This document shows positions 1 through 6,390 of a DNA stretch of 6,636 nt, piece by piece. The notes beneath the pieces were generated by a model. The model saw only the letters and a program-made list of their open reading frames with translations, was not told the DNA's origin and searched no databases. How positions within the stretch are numbered: position 1 is the stretch's first letter; the number at the start of each line of letters is the position of its first letter. The DNA comes from Candidatus Omnitrophota bacterium (GTDB lineage: Bacteria; Omnitrophota; Gorgyraeia; 2-02-FULL-51-18; JAGOUK01). A program made the translations under genes and the position numbers. The DNA is taken from the NCBI GenBank assembly GCA_020058965.1, contig JAGVCY010000295.1:1-6636 (forward strand), given 5' to 3'.

Positions 1-1
1 G

Positions 2-922
2 TTGGGGTTGCGCACGGAAATCGAGGCCTGCGGGCTTCGGGTCGAGAGAGCCGTCCGGCCTTTGTGGGGCGGCCCGACGGATTGGATCGCCCGTAAGCTG
101 AGAACGATCGAAAATGTCGATGTTCCCGCGGCCGCGCCGAGAGCCGTCATGCCGGGAAGCCCGCGCGTGATCGCCGTCCTGCCCGCCTACAACGCCGCGC
201 GAACGCTGCGGCGGACCGTCGCGGATATTCCCCGATCATCGGTGGACCAGATCATTTTGGTCGATGATGTGAGCCGGGACGACACGGTGCGGATCGCGCG
301 TGAATTGGGCCTCACCGTCGTCTGCCATGAGCAAAACCGCGGCTACGGCGGCAATCAAAAAACCTGTTATCGCACCGCGTTGGAACAGGGAGCGGACATC
401 GCCGTCATGGTCCATCCGGATTACCAATACGATCCGCGGATCATTCCCCAATTGATCGAGCCGATCCTGAGCGGCCGGGCGGATGCGGTCTTCGGATCGC
501 GGATGATGAAAGGCGGCGCGCTCGAGGGAGGAATGCCGCTTTGGAAACACAACGCCAATATCCTGTTGACCGCGTTCGAAAATGTCATGCTCGGCACCTA
601 CCTCACCGAATATCACTCGGGGTTCCGCGCGTACAGCTCGCGGCTGCTCCGCACGGTGCGCTTCGAAGAAAATTCCGATAACTTTATTTTTGATACCGAG
701 ATCATCGTCCAGGCGCTCATCCGCGGGTTCAGGATCGAAGAGGTGCCGATCCAGACGAGGTACTTCGATGAAGCGTCGTCGATCCGGTTATGGCCCAGCA
801 TCCGTTACGGACTTGGTATCCTCAAGGCCATGACGAGGCACTTTTTGCATGTACGCGGAATCTGGCGGTCCCGCCAATTTGAACCCGCCACAAATGCTCC
901 GGCGGCCCAGACCGGCCGATGA
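2..922 (+). CDS. Family 2 glycosyltransferase (dolichyl-phosphate-mannose-synthase-like), 5' end uncertain or partial
   Basis: Probably transfers a sugar from a nucleotide-sugar donor to a lipid carrier or growing glycan at the cytoplasmic face of the inner membrane. Counting from the TTG at base 2, the GT-A fold begins at about residue 56 with VIAVLPAYNA, followed by the nucleotide-binding VDD (87-89) and RDDT (92-95), the QNRGYGGNQK loop (111-120), and FGSR (164-167). The usual DXD metal site is HPD (138-140) within HPDYQYDP. YHSGFRAYS (204-212) and EEVPIQTRY (246-254) are typical C-terminal GT2 elements. No C-terminal membrane helix is visible. An in-frame ATG at 149 (residue 50) would give a compact, family-typical protein, but the codons before it are open and have GC-rich third positions, so the gene may begin upstream of the window. 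The stop overlaps the next start (ATGA at 919-922). A GT2 beside a GT-C protein suggests polyprenyl-phosphate-sugar supply; the sugar is unknown. Confidence 0.9.
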   Translation: MGLRTEIEACGLRVERAVRPLWGGPTDWIARKLRTIENVDVPAAAPRAVMPGSPRVIAVLPAYNAARTLRRTVADIPRSSVDQIILVDDVSRDDTVRIARELGLTVVCHEQNRGYGGNQKTCYRTALEQGADIAVMVHPDYQYDPRIIPQLIEPILSGRADAVFGSRMMKGGALEGGMPLWKHNANILLTAFENVMLGTYLTEYHSGFRAYSSRLLRTVRFEENSDNFIFDTEIIVQALIRGFRIEEVPIQTRYFDEASSIRLWPSIRYGLGILKAMTRHFLHVRGIWRSRQFEPATNAPAAQTGR

Positions 923-2514
923 CGATTTTTTCTTCGAAGACCCGGCCCTATTGGATCGCCGCCGCCATGATCGCGGTCGCCGCTTACCTCTACTACTCCC
1001 ACCTGTCCGGCCTTTCGGCGCCCAATTCGGACGAAAATCGCGTCTACCACTGGAATCCGTTCACTCCCATCCTGTATTTTATCTGCCGGCCGTTCACGCA
1101 TTTTTTTCGCGATCAGGACGCGCCGTACTATGTGATGGCCACGATGGGGATGGTCAATCTCGGGCTTATTTTTTATTTGGGCCGGATCTTTTTGTCATCG
1201 GGAGCCGCGTGGTGGGCGGCGGCGTTTTATTTGGTCAACGATTACGCGCTTTCGTATTCGCGTCTGCTGTATTACTCGACGCCTCTGGTGCTCATGACGC
1301 TCGTTGCGATGGCGGCGTACGCGGTTTTTCAGCGCAGGGGAGGATGGCAGTGGTTCGCGCTGAGCGCGGCGATGTCGGGAGTAATGTTCTACACCAACCC
1401 GTCGGCCTACGCGATCATCGCGGCGTTGCTGGCCTGGGCGCTCTGGGTGGAATTCAGCGGAGCGCTGGGACCGCGGCGCAGGCCTTTTTGGGCGCAGATC
1501 ATTTTATTTCCAGCGGCCGCGTTGGCGGCCTACGCCGCGTGCGAGGTCTATAGTTTTTGGTTGGTCGCACATCGCCCCGGGATTGCTTATGTGCCTCAAT
1601 GGAAAAACTTATTTTCGTATCACGAAATCAATGCCGCCGAGGGCACCGGTCCCCGTTACCTGGCGACGGTGTTGATCCAGGTCTGGAAACAGACGATCGC
1701 GCAGAATGTTTCGCAGGCGGTTCGATGTGCGATCCTCGCCGCGACGGCGTTAGGCGCGGTGGGATGGGCCTGGCGCAAACGGGATTGGCGGCTCATGGCG
1801 TTTGCGGTTTTTGGGTTTGGAGGCATGGCGGTTATTTTGGCGGGCGTGGCCGCAAAAGTGCATGGGTTGTATCCGCGTAATTTACTTTGGATCGTTCCGC
1901 CGCTGGCGATGGGTTTTGGTTATGCCGTAGACGCGCTGCTGCGCGCGCGGCTCCGCACCGTGCGCGGGGCGTGTGCCGTTCTATTGGTGGTTTATTTTTC
2001 ATTGGCGGGCGCGCAGGCATGGGCTATACCGCGCGCATTTTTCAGTGTCGACAGCATCAATCATTACTTGGCGGAACGGGACATACCCAAGACGAAGGTC
2101 ATGACCCTGTTCCAGATCAACCGGTATGAGGACTTCGCTTCCCGAAAAACGACAGTGGATGTGCCGATGATACGCACCTACAAAACCGAAGACAATGCCA
2201 AAAATCTCTATTACTACATCCACTGGCCGATGGTCCTGAAGATCTTTCAGGCGGGGCGAGCGGAATATTTTTTGTCGTCCTCCATCGGCCATATCGCCAA
2301 TGTCGGTGTCGACGACATCTTGCTGAATCAGACCGTTCCGCTTAAAATTTGGGAGAATCACCCGCTGAACAACCCGTTCGTGCCGATGAGTCTTACGGAG
2401 CGGCCGGGTCCGTATCAGATCAAGCTCTACGCACTCAAAGATATTTTTAGCACCGCTCAACGCTTGTCGCGGAGCGCCCAAACGCGGCCGGCACCTGAGG
2501 AAACTGCCCCATGA
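919..2514 (+). CDS. Polytopic membrane glycosyltransferase, GT-C fold (ArnT/PMT/GT39-like)
   Basis: A 531-residue integral membrane protein. A first helix spans about residues 11-29. A periplasmic loop then carries an acidic pair in NSDENRVYHW (Asp38-Glu39), in the position where GT-C enzymes such as ArnT and protein mannosyltransferases keep their catalytic or metal-binding acid. Many further hydrophobic segments follow to about residue 370, including one after the LYPRNLLW motif, and the last 150 or so residues look soluble and probably periplasmic. Known GT-C enzymes use polyprenyl-phosphate sugars on the outer face of the inner membrane, which fits the GT2 encoded just upstream. Assignment to a specific GT-C family rests on topology and the DE motif only, so acceptor and sugar are unknown. 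The start is the ATG in the ATGA overlap with the GT2 stop; there is no strong ribosome binding site, so translation is probably coupled. The stop overlaps the MBOAT start in the same way. Confidence 0.75.
   Translation: MTIFSSKTRPYWIAAAMIAVAAYLYYSHLSGLSAPNSDENRVYHWNPFTPILYFICRPFTHFFRDQDAPYYVMATMGMVNLGLIFYLGRIFLSSGAAWWAAAFYLVNDYALSYSRLLYYSTPLVLMTLVAMAAYAVFQRRGGWQWFALSAAMSGVMFYTNPSAYAIIAALLAWALWVEFSGALGPRRRPFWAQIILFPAAALAAYAACEVYSFWLVAHRPGIAYVPQWKNLFSYHEINAAEGTGPRYLATVLIQVWKQTIAQNVSQAVRCAILAATALGAVGWAWRKRDWRLMAFAVFGFGGMAVILAGVAAKVHGLYPRNLLWIVPPLAMGFGYAVDALLRARLRTVRGACAVLLVVYFSLAGAQAWAIPRAFFSVDSINHYLAERDIPKTKVMTLFQINRYEDFASRKTTVDVPMIRTYKTEDNAKNLYYYIHWPMVLKIFQAGRAEYFLSSSIGHIANVGVDDILLNQTVPLKIWENHPLNNPFVPMSLTERPGPYQIKLYALKDIFSTAQRLSRSAQTRPAPEETAP
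2497..2501 (+). promoter_or_regulatory. Ribosome binding site for the MBOAT gene
   Basis: GAGGA lies nine bases before the ATG at 2511, inside the end of the upstream membrane glycosyltransferase gene. It supports ATG 2511 as the start, together with the ATGA overlap. It is the clearest Shine-Dalgarno match among the internal cassette junctions. Confidence 0.6.
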
Positions 2515-3923
2515 CCTTTAATTCGATCGAGTTCGTCTGGTTCTTCATCGTTGTGTTGGCGGTCTTTTGGTCGCTGACCAAGCGCGACACGCTGCGGATC
2601 GCGCTCACGCTGGTCGCGAGCTACTACTTCTATGTCAGCAATAATTTTTGGCTCATTTATTTACTGCTGATCACGACGCAGGTGGATTATTTTGCCGGAA
2701 TTCTGATCGATCGGGAGAATGATCCGCGCCGGAGGAAGTTCGTCCTGGTCGTTTCGATCATTTTAAATCTGGGCCTGCTCGCCTATTACAAGTATTTCAA
2801 CTTTGTCGGAAATTCGATCGAGCAGGCGGCGGCCTTGGTGGGTTGGCAATTGAGCTGGGTGGACCGCAATATCATTCTGCCGGTGGGTATTTCGTTTTAC
2901 ACCTTTGAGAGCATGAGCTACACCATCGATGTGTACCGGCGGGAGATGCGGGCTGAAAAATCCTGGCTCCGCTATTCGCTTTTTGTGGCGTATTTTCCGC
3001 ATTTGGTCGCCGGACCGATCATACGGGCGAGTGAGCTTTTGCATCAGTTCCGTCGCAAGCCCCGGCTTGACGCGGCGTCCGTCGATTGGGCCTTGGCGAC
3101 GATCGCAATGGGCTTCGTTAAAAAAGTGGTTTGCGGAGATTATCTGGCAGGCTACGCCGACAAACTTTTTACCGATCCGATGGCGCACGGGACCCTGGGT
3201 GCGTGGCTGGGTATTTATTGCTTTGCATTTCAGATTTACTTCGACTTCAGCGGATATTCCGATATCGCGATCGGACTCGCAAAGCTCATGAACTTCGACC
3301 TGCCCCAAAACTTCCGGCGGCCCTACATCGCGCGGGGCTTCACCGACTTTTGGCGGAGATGGCACATGACCCTGTCGCGGTGGCTCCGGGACTATCTGTA
3401 CCGGCCGCTCGGCGGCAACCGGCATGGGACTTGGATGACCTGCCGAAATTTGTTGATCACGATGCTTTTGGGCGGCTTGTGGCACGGAGCTGCTTGGCAT
3501 TTTATTATTTGGGGATTGATGCATGGCGTGATGCTCGCGGTGGAACGGTTTGGCAACACCGACCGCCGGACCGAAGTCGCTCCGGGCGGGATGGGGGATT
3601 TGGCGCGGCGTTTGATATTTTTTCATCTCGTGTGTTTATCCTGGGTGGCATTCCGTACGGGGGACTTGAACAACATGGGGCAGGTGTACGGCAGTTTGTT
3701 TCGGATGCAGGGCGATCCGGCATGGACCTGGGGAGCCGTCGTGGCGTTTTCGTTCGTCGTTCTTGGGTGGCTCGCCCAGTACCTGGATGAGCGGCGCAGT
3801 CTGATGGACGGCTTTTTGCGCTGGCCGATGTGGTTACGCTCGGCCGTTTATGCCGCGTGCGTCGGCGCCATCGCGGTCTTTGGCGCGTCCGCGGCCAAAC
3901 CATTTATCTACTTTCAATTTTAG
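2511..3923 (+). CDS. MBOAT family membrane O-acyltransferase (AlgI/PatA/DltB type)
   Basis: A 470-residue multi-pass inner-membrane protein of the length usual for AlgI-type MBOATs. Family hallmarks appear in order: LPVGISFYTFESMSYTIDVYR (starting at Leu123), PHLVAGPIIRASELL (from Pro163), DFSGYSDIAIG, the WRRWHMTLSRWLRDYLYRPL block (from Trp281, with His285), and LLGGLWHGAAWHFIIWGLMHG containing His325. That last His matches the invariant, essential His of the family (the equivalent of AlgI His322). Known members accept an acyl group, commonly acetyl, from a cytoplasmic donor and move it across the membrane for transfer to a polysaccharide, peptidoglycan or teichoic acid. Two SGNH-fold proteins follow directly, the usual periplasmic partners, so glycan O-acetylation is the best inference. 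Acyl group and acceptor cannot be read from the sequence. The ATG at 2511 overlaps the preceding stop and has a GAGGA site; the gene ends in TAG five bases before the next start. Confidence 0.95.
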   Translation: MTFNSIEFVWFFIVVLAVFWSLTKRDTLRIALTLVASYYFYVSNNFWLIYLLLITTQVDYFAGILIDRENDPRRRKFVLVVSIILNLGLLAYYKYFNFVGNSIEQAAALVGWQLSWVDRNIILPVGISFYTFESMSYTIDVYRREMRAEKSWLRYSLFVAYFPHLVAGPIIRASELLHQFRRKPRLDAASVDWALATIAMGFVKKVVCGDYLAGYADKLFTDPMAHGTLGAWLGIYCFAFQIYFDFSGYSDIAIGLAKLMNFDLPQNFRRPYIARGFTDFWRRWHMTLSRWLRDYLYRPLGGNRHGTWMTCRNLLITMLLGGLWHGAAWHFIIWGLMHGVMLAVERFGNTDRRTEVAPGGMGDLARRLIFFHLVCLSWVAFRTGDLNNMGQVYGSLFRMQGDPAWTWGAVVAFSFVVLGWLAQYLDERRSLMDGFLRWPMWLRSAVYAACVGAIAVFGASAAKPFIYFQF

Positions 3924-3928
3924 ATCAC

Positions 3929-5068
3929 ATGACAACCTCTCCCGCACCAAACGATTCGCAGCCGCCTTTGTCGCTGAGGCGGGTTTTGTCCGCCGTCTTC
4001 GGCGCGATCGCCGGACTGGTTGCATTGGTTTTGGTCGTCGAGACCGCGGATTGGGTGATCGAGCGCAAGTGGCTCAACTGGAGCGATTACCGTTCCGAAA
4101 CCAACACGCGTTTTCATCCCGTGCTCGGCTGGGAAACGATCCCCATGCGCCGCAACTTCAAGAAGCCCGAGAAGGGCGCTCCTTGGGGACAGATCACCGC
4201 CAATTCCAACGGGTTTAGATCCGAAGAAATTGATCCGAACCGTAAAGGAATCTTGCTGATCGGGGACTCGATGATCTGGGGCTGGGGGAGCGGGGATGGC
4301 AACATCGCTTCCGCGTTTTTAAATCAACTCGCCGCGCCCCACGGATTGCAGATCCACAACTTGGGCGTATCCGGTTACGGGCCGGACCAGCACGCGCTGA
4401 ACCTCGAGAGGCACCTCGGCGACTTTGGAACGGTTTCGGCCGTGGTGCTGGTGATCAGCACGACCAACGATTATGTCGATGCGACCAACAATTCGCGTTA
4501 CGGCGCGCGCAAGCCGCTCTTTAGATCTCTGCCGGGCGACCCGGCCCCGCGTTTGACCGGAACGCCGATCGGCCGCTATTGCCTCAGAAATTTATTTTTT
4601 AAAAGTTATGTGCTTGGCGTGATCCAGTCCGCGGAGTGGGCCAAGGGCCTCAACGCGTGGCTGAGTCGGATCGCCGGCGACATCACGCTCGACCGGGCTG
4701 AAGGTGAGCGCGTGACCGAGGCGATGCTGGACCGCATCGCCGCCGCGGCCGCCAAAAAAAACGCACAGCTGATCGTGGTGCTGTACCCGAACCGGCCCGA
4801 CCTTCGGAAGGAATCCGAAGATCATGCCTGGTTTAAAAAGATCGTCAAAGGCAAAGGCTGGTCCGCGCTGGATTACCGCCAAACACTTCTTGAGCTTCAG
4901 CTTCCACTGCCGGCTGAGCGGCTGTACGGAGACGACGGCCACTTCAACACTTACGGAAACAAGCTTTTTGCATCGGCGATCGCACAAAAGCTGCGCGCAA
5001 CCGGTGTCTTGCCGAATCGTCCGCCCGCCCCCGTCCCCGCCCCCTCCAGCATCAACGCGAACCCATGA
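3929..5068 (+). CDS. Membrane-anchored SGNH/GDSL hydrolase-like protein (probable glycan O-acyltransferase or esterase)
   Basis: A 379-residue protein with a short Pro-rich cytoplasmic start, one membrane helix at about residues 19-37, and a periplasmic SGNH domain. Block I is LLIGDSMIWGWG with nucleophile Ser114; block II is NLGVSGYGPDQ (144-154, Gly146/Gly149); block III is STTNDY with Asn180; block V is GDDGHFNTYGN with Asp335 and His338. All four catalytic positions are present, so an active enzyme is expected. The C-terminal tail is Pro/Ala-rich (PPAPVPAPSS) and likely disordered. Known relatives transfer or remove acetyl groups on polysaccharides, and its position right after an MBOAT gene supports the transferase role. 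The ATG at 3929 was chosen because the open frame upstream (from 3830) overlaps the MBOAT gene and its translation is Arg-rich and unlike this family; no Shine-Dalgarno is seen, so coupling to the MBOAT stop is likely. The stop overlaps the next ATG (5065-5068). Confidence 0.9.
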   Translation: MTTSPAPNDSQPPLSLRRVLSAVFGAIAGLVALVLVVETADWVIERKWLNWSDYRSETNTRFHPVLGWETIPMRRNFKKPEKGAPWGQITANSNGFRSEEIDPNRKGILLIGDSMIWGWGSGDGNIASAFLNQLAAPHGLQIHNLGVSGYGPDQHALNLERHLGDFGTVSAVVLVISTTNDYVDATNNSRYGARKPLFRSLPGDPAPRLTGTPIGRYCLRNLFFKSYVLGVIQSAEWAKGLNAWLSRIAGDITLDRAEGERVTEAMLDRIAAAAAKKNAQLIVVLYPNRPDLRKESEDHAWFKKIVKGKGWSALDYRQTLLELQLPLPAERLYGDDGHFNTYGNKLFASAIAQKLRATGVLPNRPPAPVPAPSSINANP

Positions 5069-6225
5069 GCTCGGAATCCGCGCTCGGTCGGGCGGCCCGC
5101 TACGGTGTTTGGCTAATCTTGTTTTTATCGGTGCCCAATCTGATCCATGCCATGCCGCCGACCCGGTCCTGGCTCCCTGAGTATCGACCGAGCCTGAAAC
5201 TGATCGAAACCAAAAACCAAATTTTTATCAAAAATAAAAACCGCTTCAACCTGATCTTTTTAGGGGACAGCAAGGCCTATCACACCTACGACCCCGAAAC
5301 GATCGACCGAGCGCTCGGTACCCGCTCCTACAGCCTGACCGAAATGTCACATCGGTTCCCGACCCAATATTCCCAGGCCCGCGACCTCCTGGCTCAGATA
5401 CCGCGGACCACCACGGTCGTCTGGTCGATCGGACCTAATAATTTTACGAACGCCGAGGTGAATGAGGTCTATCCGATCTGGATCAAATACCTCCCGGATT
5501 ATTTTAGGATGGGATATGCGTGGAGTCGGGTGAAGAAGAATGTGGTGACATACAATTTTTTCAGACCTTATGCCGCGTGGGTGCCCGGGTTGTACGGGTA
5601 TGTGATTCGAGGTGATCTCAAAGTCCTCGTGGATCAGTGGAAGCAGAGCCCGATCAGGAAGTCCGCCGCGGTCGCCGCGGCTTCGCCGGTGAAAAACCGC
5701 TCCGCGTATTTGGCGGTCAAGCGGCAGTTCGCGGGTCGTTCCGATGTGACGGTCGGCGCGCGCATCGAGGGGGGCGCCGTGGTCGCGGCCGTGCTTCAAA
5801 AAGCTCAAGGCAATGTTGCGTGGGTGGAGATCGACAGACAGTTCTTTAGGCGGTGGCAGGCAAAGGACGCGCTGGAACGGCAGGCGCTCCTCAATGAGCC
5901 GGATTTAAAGGTGGACGCGGCCAATTGGAATTGCTACATCGAGACGCTGGAGCTTTTTAAGAAAAGCGGAGCGCGGCTCGTCGTTTCGGAGTTGGGGGAG
6001 GCGCCTTACAGCAACGGAAGCCCCGCACATCGAAAGGCCGTGATGGATCTTCTCGAAAGAACACGCTCGGAGGCCGAGCGCCGCGGGATCCCTTACATTC
6101 GATTCAATCACGATGATTACCTCGATCAGGATTATATGGACCTCAATCACCTGAACTTTAACGGATTGATCAAATTTCATCGATATTTTATTCCCGCGCT
6201 CAGCAAGCTGATTCGTGGGGTATAA
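5065..6225 (+). CDS. Second SGNH hydrolase-like protein with N-terminal signal/anchor (AlgJ/AlgX/DltD-like role)
   Basis: A 386-residue protein. A hydrophobic stretch at about residues 14-28 ends in LIHAM, which could be a signal peptidase site after Ala29 or an uncleaved anchor, so the rest is periplasmic. The fold is suggested by LIFLGDSKAY with Ser69 (block I), WSIGPNNF with Asn125/Asn126 (block III), and DLNHLNFNG with Asp359 and His362 (block V). The expected block II glycine is not obvious: the matching region reads SYSLTEMSHRFPTQ. A region of about 150 residues between blocks III and V (roughly 180-330) has no motif I recognise. It is only distantly similar to the preceding SGNH protein, so it is not a recent duplicate. 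As an MBOAT partner it could be the acyltransferase, an intermediate acyl carrier, or a deacetylase. The start is the ATG of an ATGA overlap with no Shine-Dalgarno. The TAA stop lies inside a TATAAT hexamer. Confidence 0.82.
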   Translation: MSSESALGRAARYGVWLILFLSVPNLIHAMPPTRSWLPEYRPSLKLIETKNQIFIKNKNRFNLIFLGDSKAYHTYDPETIDRALGTRSYSLTEMSHRFPTQYSQARDLLAQIPRTTTVVWSIGPNNFTNAEVNEVYPIWIKYLPDYFRMGYAWSRVKKNVVTYNFFRPYAAWVPGLYGYVIRGDLKVLVDQWKQSPIRKSAAVAAASPVKNRSAYLAVKRQFAGRSDVTVGARIEGGAVVAAVLQKAQGNVAWVEIDRQFFRRWQAKDALERQALLNEPDLKVDAANWNCYIETLELFKKSGARLVVSELGEAPYSNGSPAHRKAVMDLLERTRSEAERRGIPYIRFNHDDYLDQDYMDLNHLNFNGLIKFHRYFIPALSKLIRGV

Positions 6226-6226
6226 T
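6221..6226 (+). promoter_or_regulatory. Possible -10 promoter element (TATAAT)
   Basis: A perfect TATAAT overlaps the TAA stop of the second SGNH gene, at the start of the only sizeable intergenic gap. No convincing -35 hexamer is found 16-18 bases upstream (that region reads about CGCTCAGC), and there is no extended -10 TG at the right distance. If used, transcription would start near 6233 and give the downstream gene a leader of about 160 bases holding the hairpins and palindrome. Chance occurrence is possible. Confidence 0.35.
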
Positions 6227-6227
6227 A

Positions 6228-6263
6228 CGCTCCGCATCCGGAGGATTGTCTTGAGCCGGAGCG
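6228..6263 (+). other. Leader segment with two mutually exclusive hairpins
   Basis: CGCTCCG (6228-6234) can pair perfectly with CGGAGCG (6257-6263), enclosing 22 bases. The inner part of the same left arm, CTCCG (6230-6234), can instead pair with CGGAG (6239-6243) around a CATC loop. Both cannot form at once. A GGAGG lies at 6240-6244, in the loop of the long form and partly in the stem of the short one. No clean U-run follows either stem, so a classic terminator is unlikely. Function is unknown; the base pairing itself is read directly. Confidence 0.4.
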
Positions 6264-6270
6264 ATGACCC

Positions 6271-6377
6271 ATCAGTCTGCTCAAAAAGCGCCAGATGCAA
6301 GGCGCGACGAACGACGCGTGCTAGTGCACGCGAGCGATGGAGCAACGCGGCAGATGGCGCTTTTTCAGCAGAATGAT
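6271..6377 (+). repeat. 107-base imperfect palindrome (REP/MITE-like element)
   Basis: The arms are symmetrical about TAGT at 6322-6325. From outside in, the pairs are ATCA (6271-6274) with TGAT (6374-6377), TCTGCT (6276-6281) with AGCAGA (6367-6372), AAAAAGCGCCA (6283-6293) with TGGCGCTTTTT (6355-6365), TGC (6296-6298) with GCA (6350-6352), and CGCGTGC (6315-6321) with GCACGCG (6326-6332). The middle of each arm pairs poorly, with a one-base bulge overall. Long intergenic palindromes with AAAAAGCGCCA-like ends are, from memory, a recurrent class of dispersed repeats in environmental bacterial genomes. Only one copy is in this window, so repetition is not shown here. The T5 closing the GC-rich stem on either strand could make it act as a bidirectional terminator. 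No transposase or clear target duplication is visible. Confidence 0.75.
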
Positions 6378-6380
6378 AAA

Positions 6381-6386
6381 AAGGAG
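6381..6386 (+). promoter_or_regulatory. Ribosome binding site for the final gene
   Basis: AAGGAG stands four bases before the ATG at 6391. It is the strongest Shine-Dalgarno match in the window and fixes that start. Its presence contrasts with the coupled cassette junctions and suggests independent translation of the last gene. It begins four bases after the palindrome, so folding of that element could influence access to it. Confidence 0.8.
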
Positions 6387-6390
6387 TAAC

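Noticed and set aside
1..96. Tail of an upstream gene in frame 1 ending with TAA at 94-96
   Set aside because: The 31 codons show no domain, while the GT2 frame across the same bases has better coding character.
849..1553. Plus-strand open frame (234 codons) inside the membrane glycosyltransferase gene
   Set aside because: It is out of frame with a clear membrane protein whose start is fixed by the ATGA overlap; the product is Arg/Gly-rich without motifs.
2763..3626. Long antisense open frame (287 codons) opposite the MBOAT gene
   Set aside because: It mirrors a strongly conserved MBOAT coding region; its translation is His/Pro/Arg-rich without domain character, as expected of a shadow frame in GC-rich DNA.
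3830..3928. Upstream extension of the first SGNH gene into the MBOAT gene
   Set aside because: The extra 33 residues are Arg-rich, overlap the MBOAT C-terminus in another frame, and add nothing typical of the family; ATG 3929 gives a normal anchor.
5018..5056. C-rich tract near the end of the first SGNH gene as a possible repeat or regulatory site
   Set aside because: It simply encodes the Pro-rich C-terminal tail and has no regular repeat unit.
6228..6263. Rho-independent terminator directly after the second SGNH gene
   Set aside because: The short stems here are not followed by a T-run. If termination occurs, the palindrome at 6271-6377 is the better candidate.
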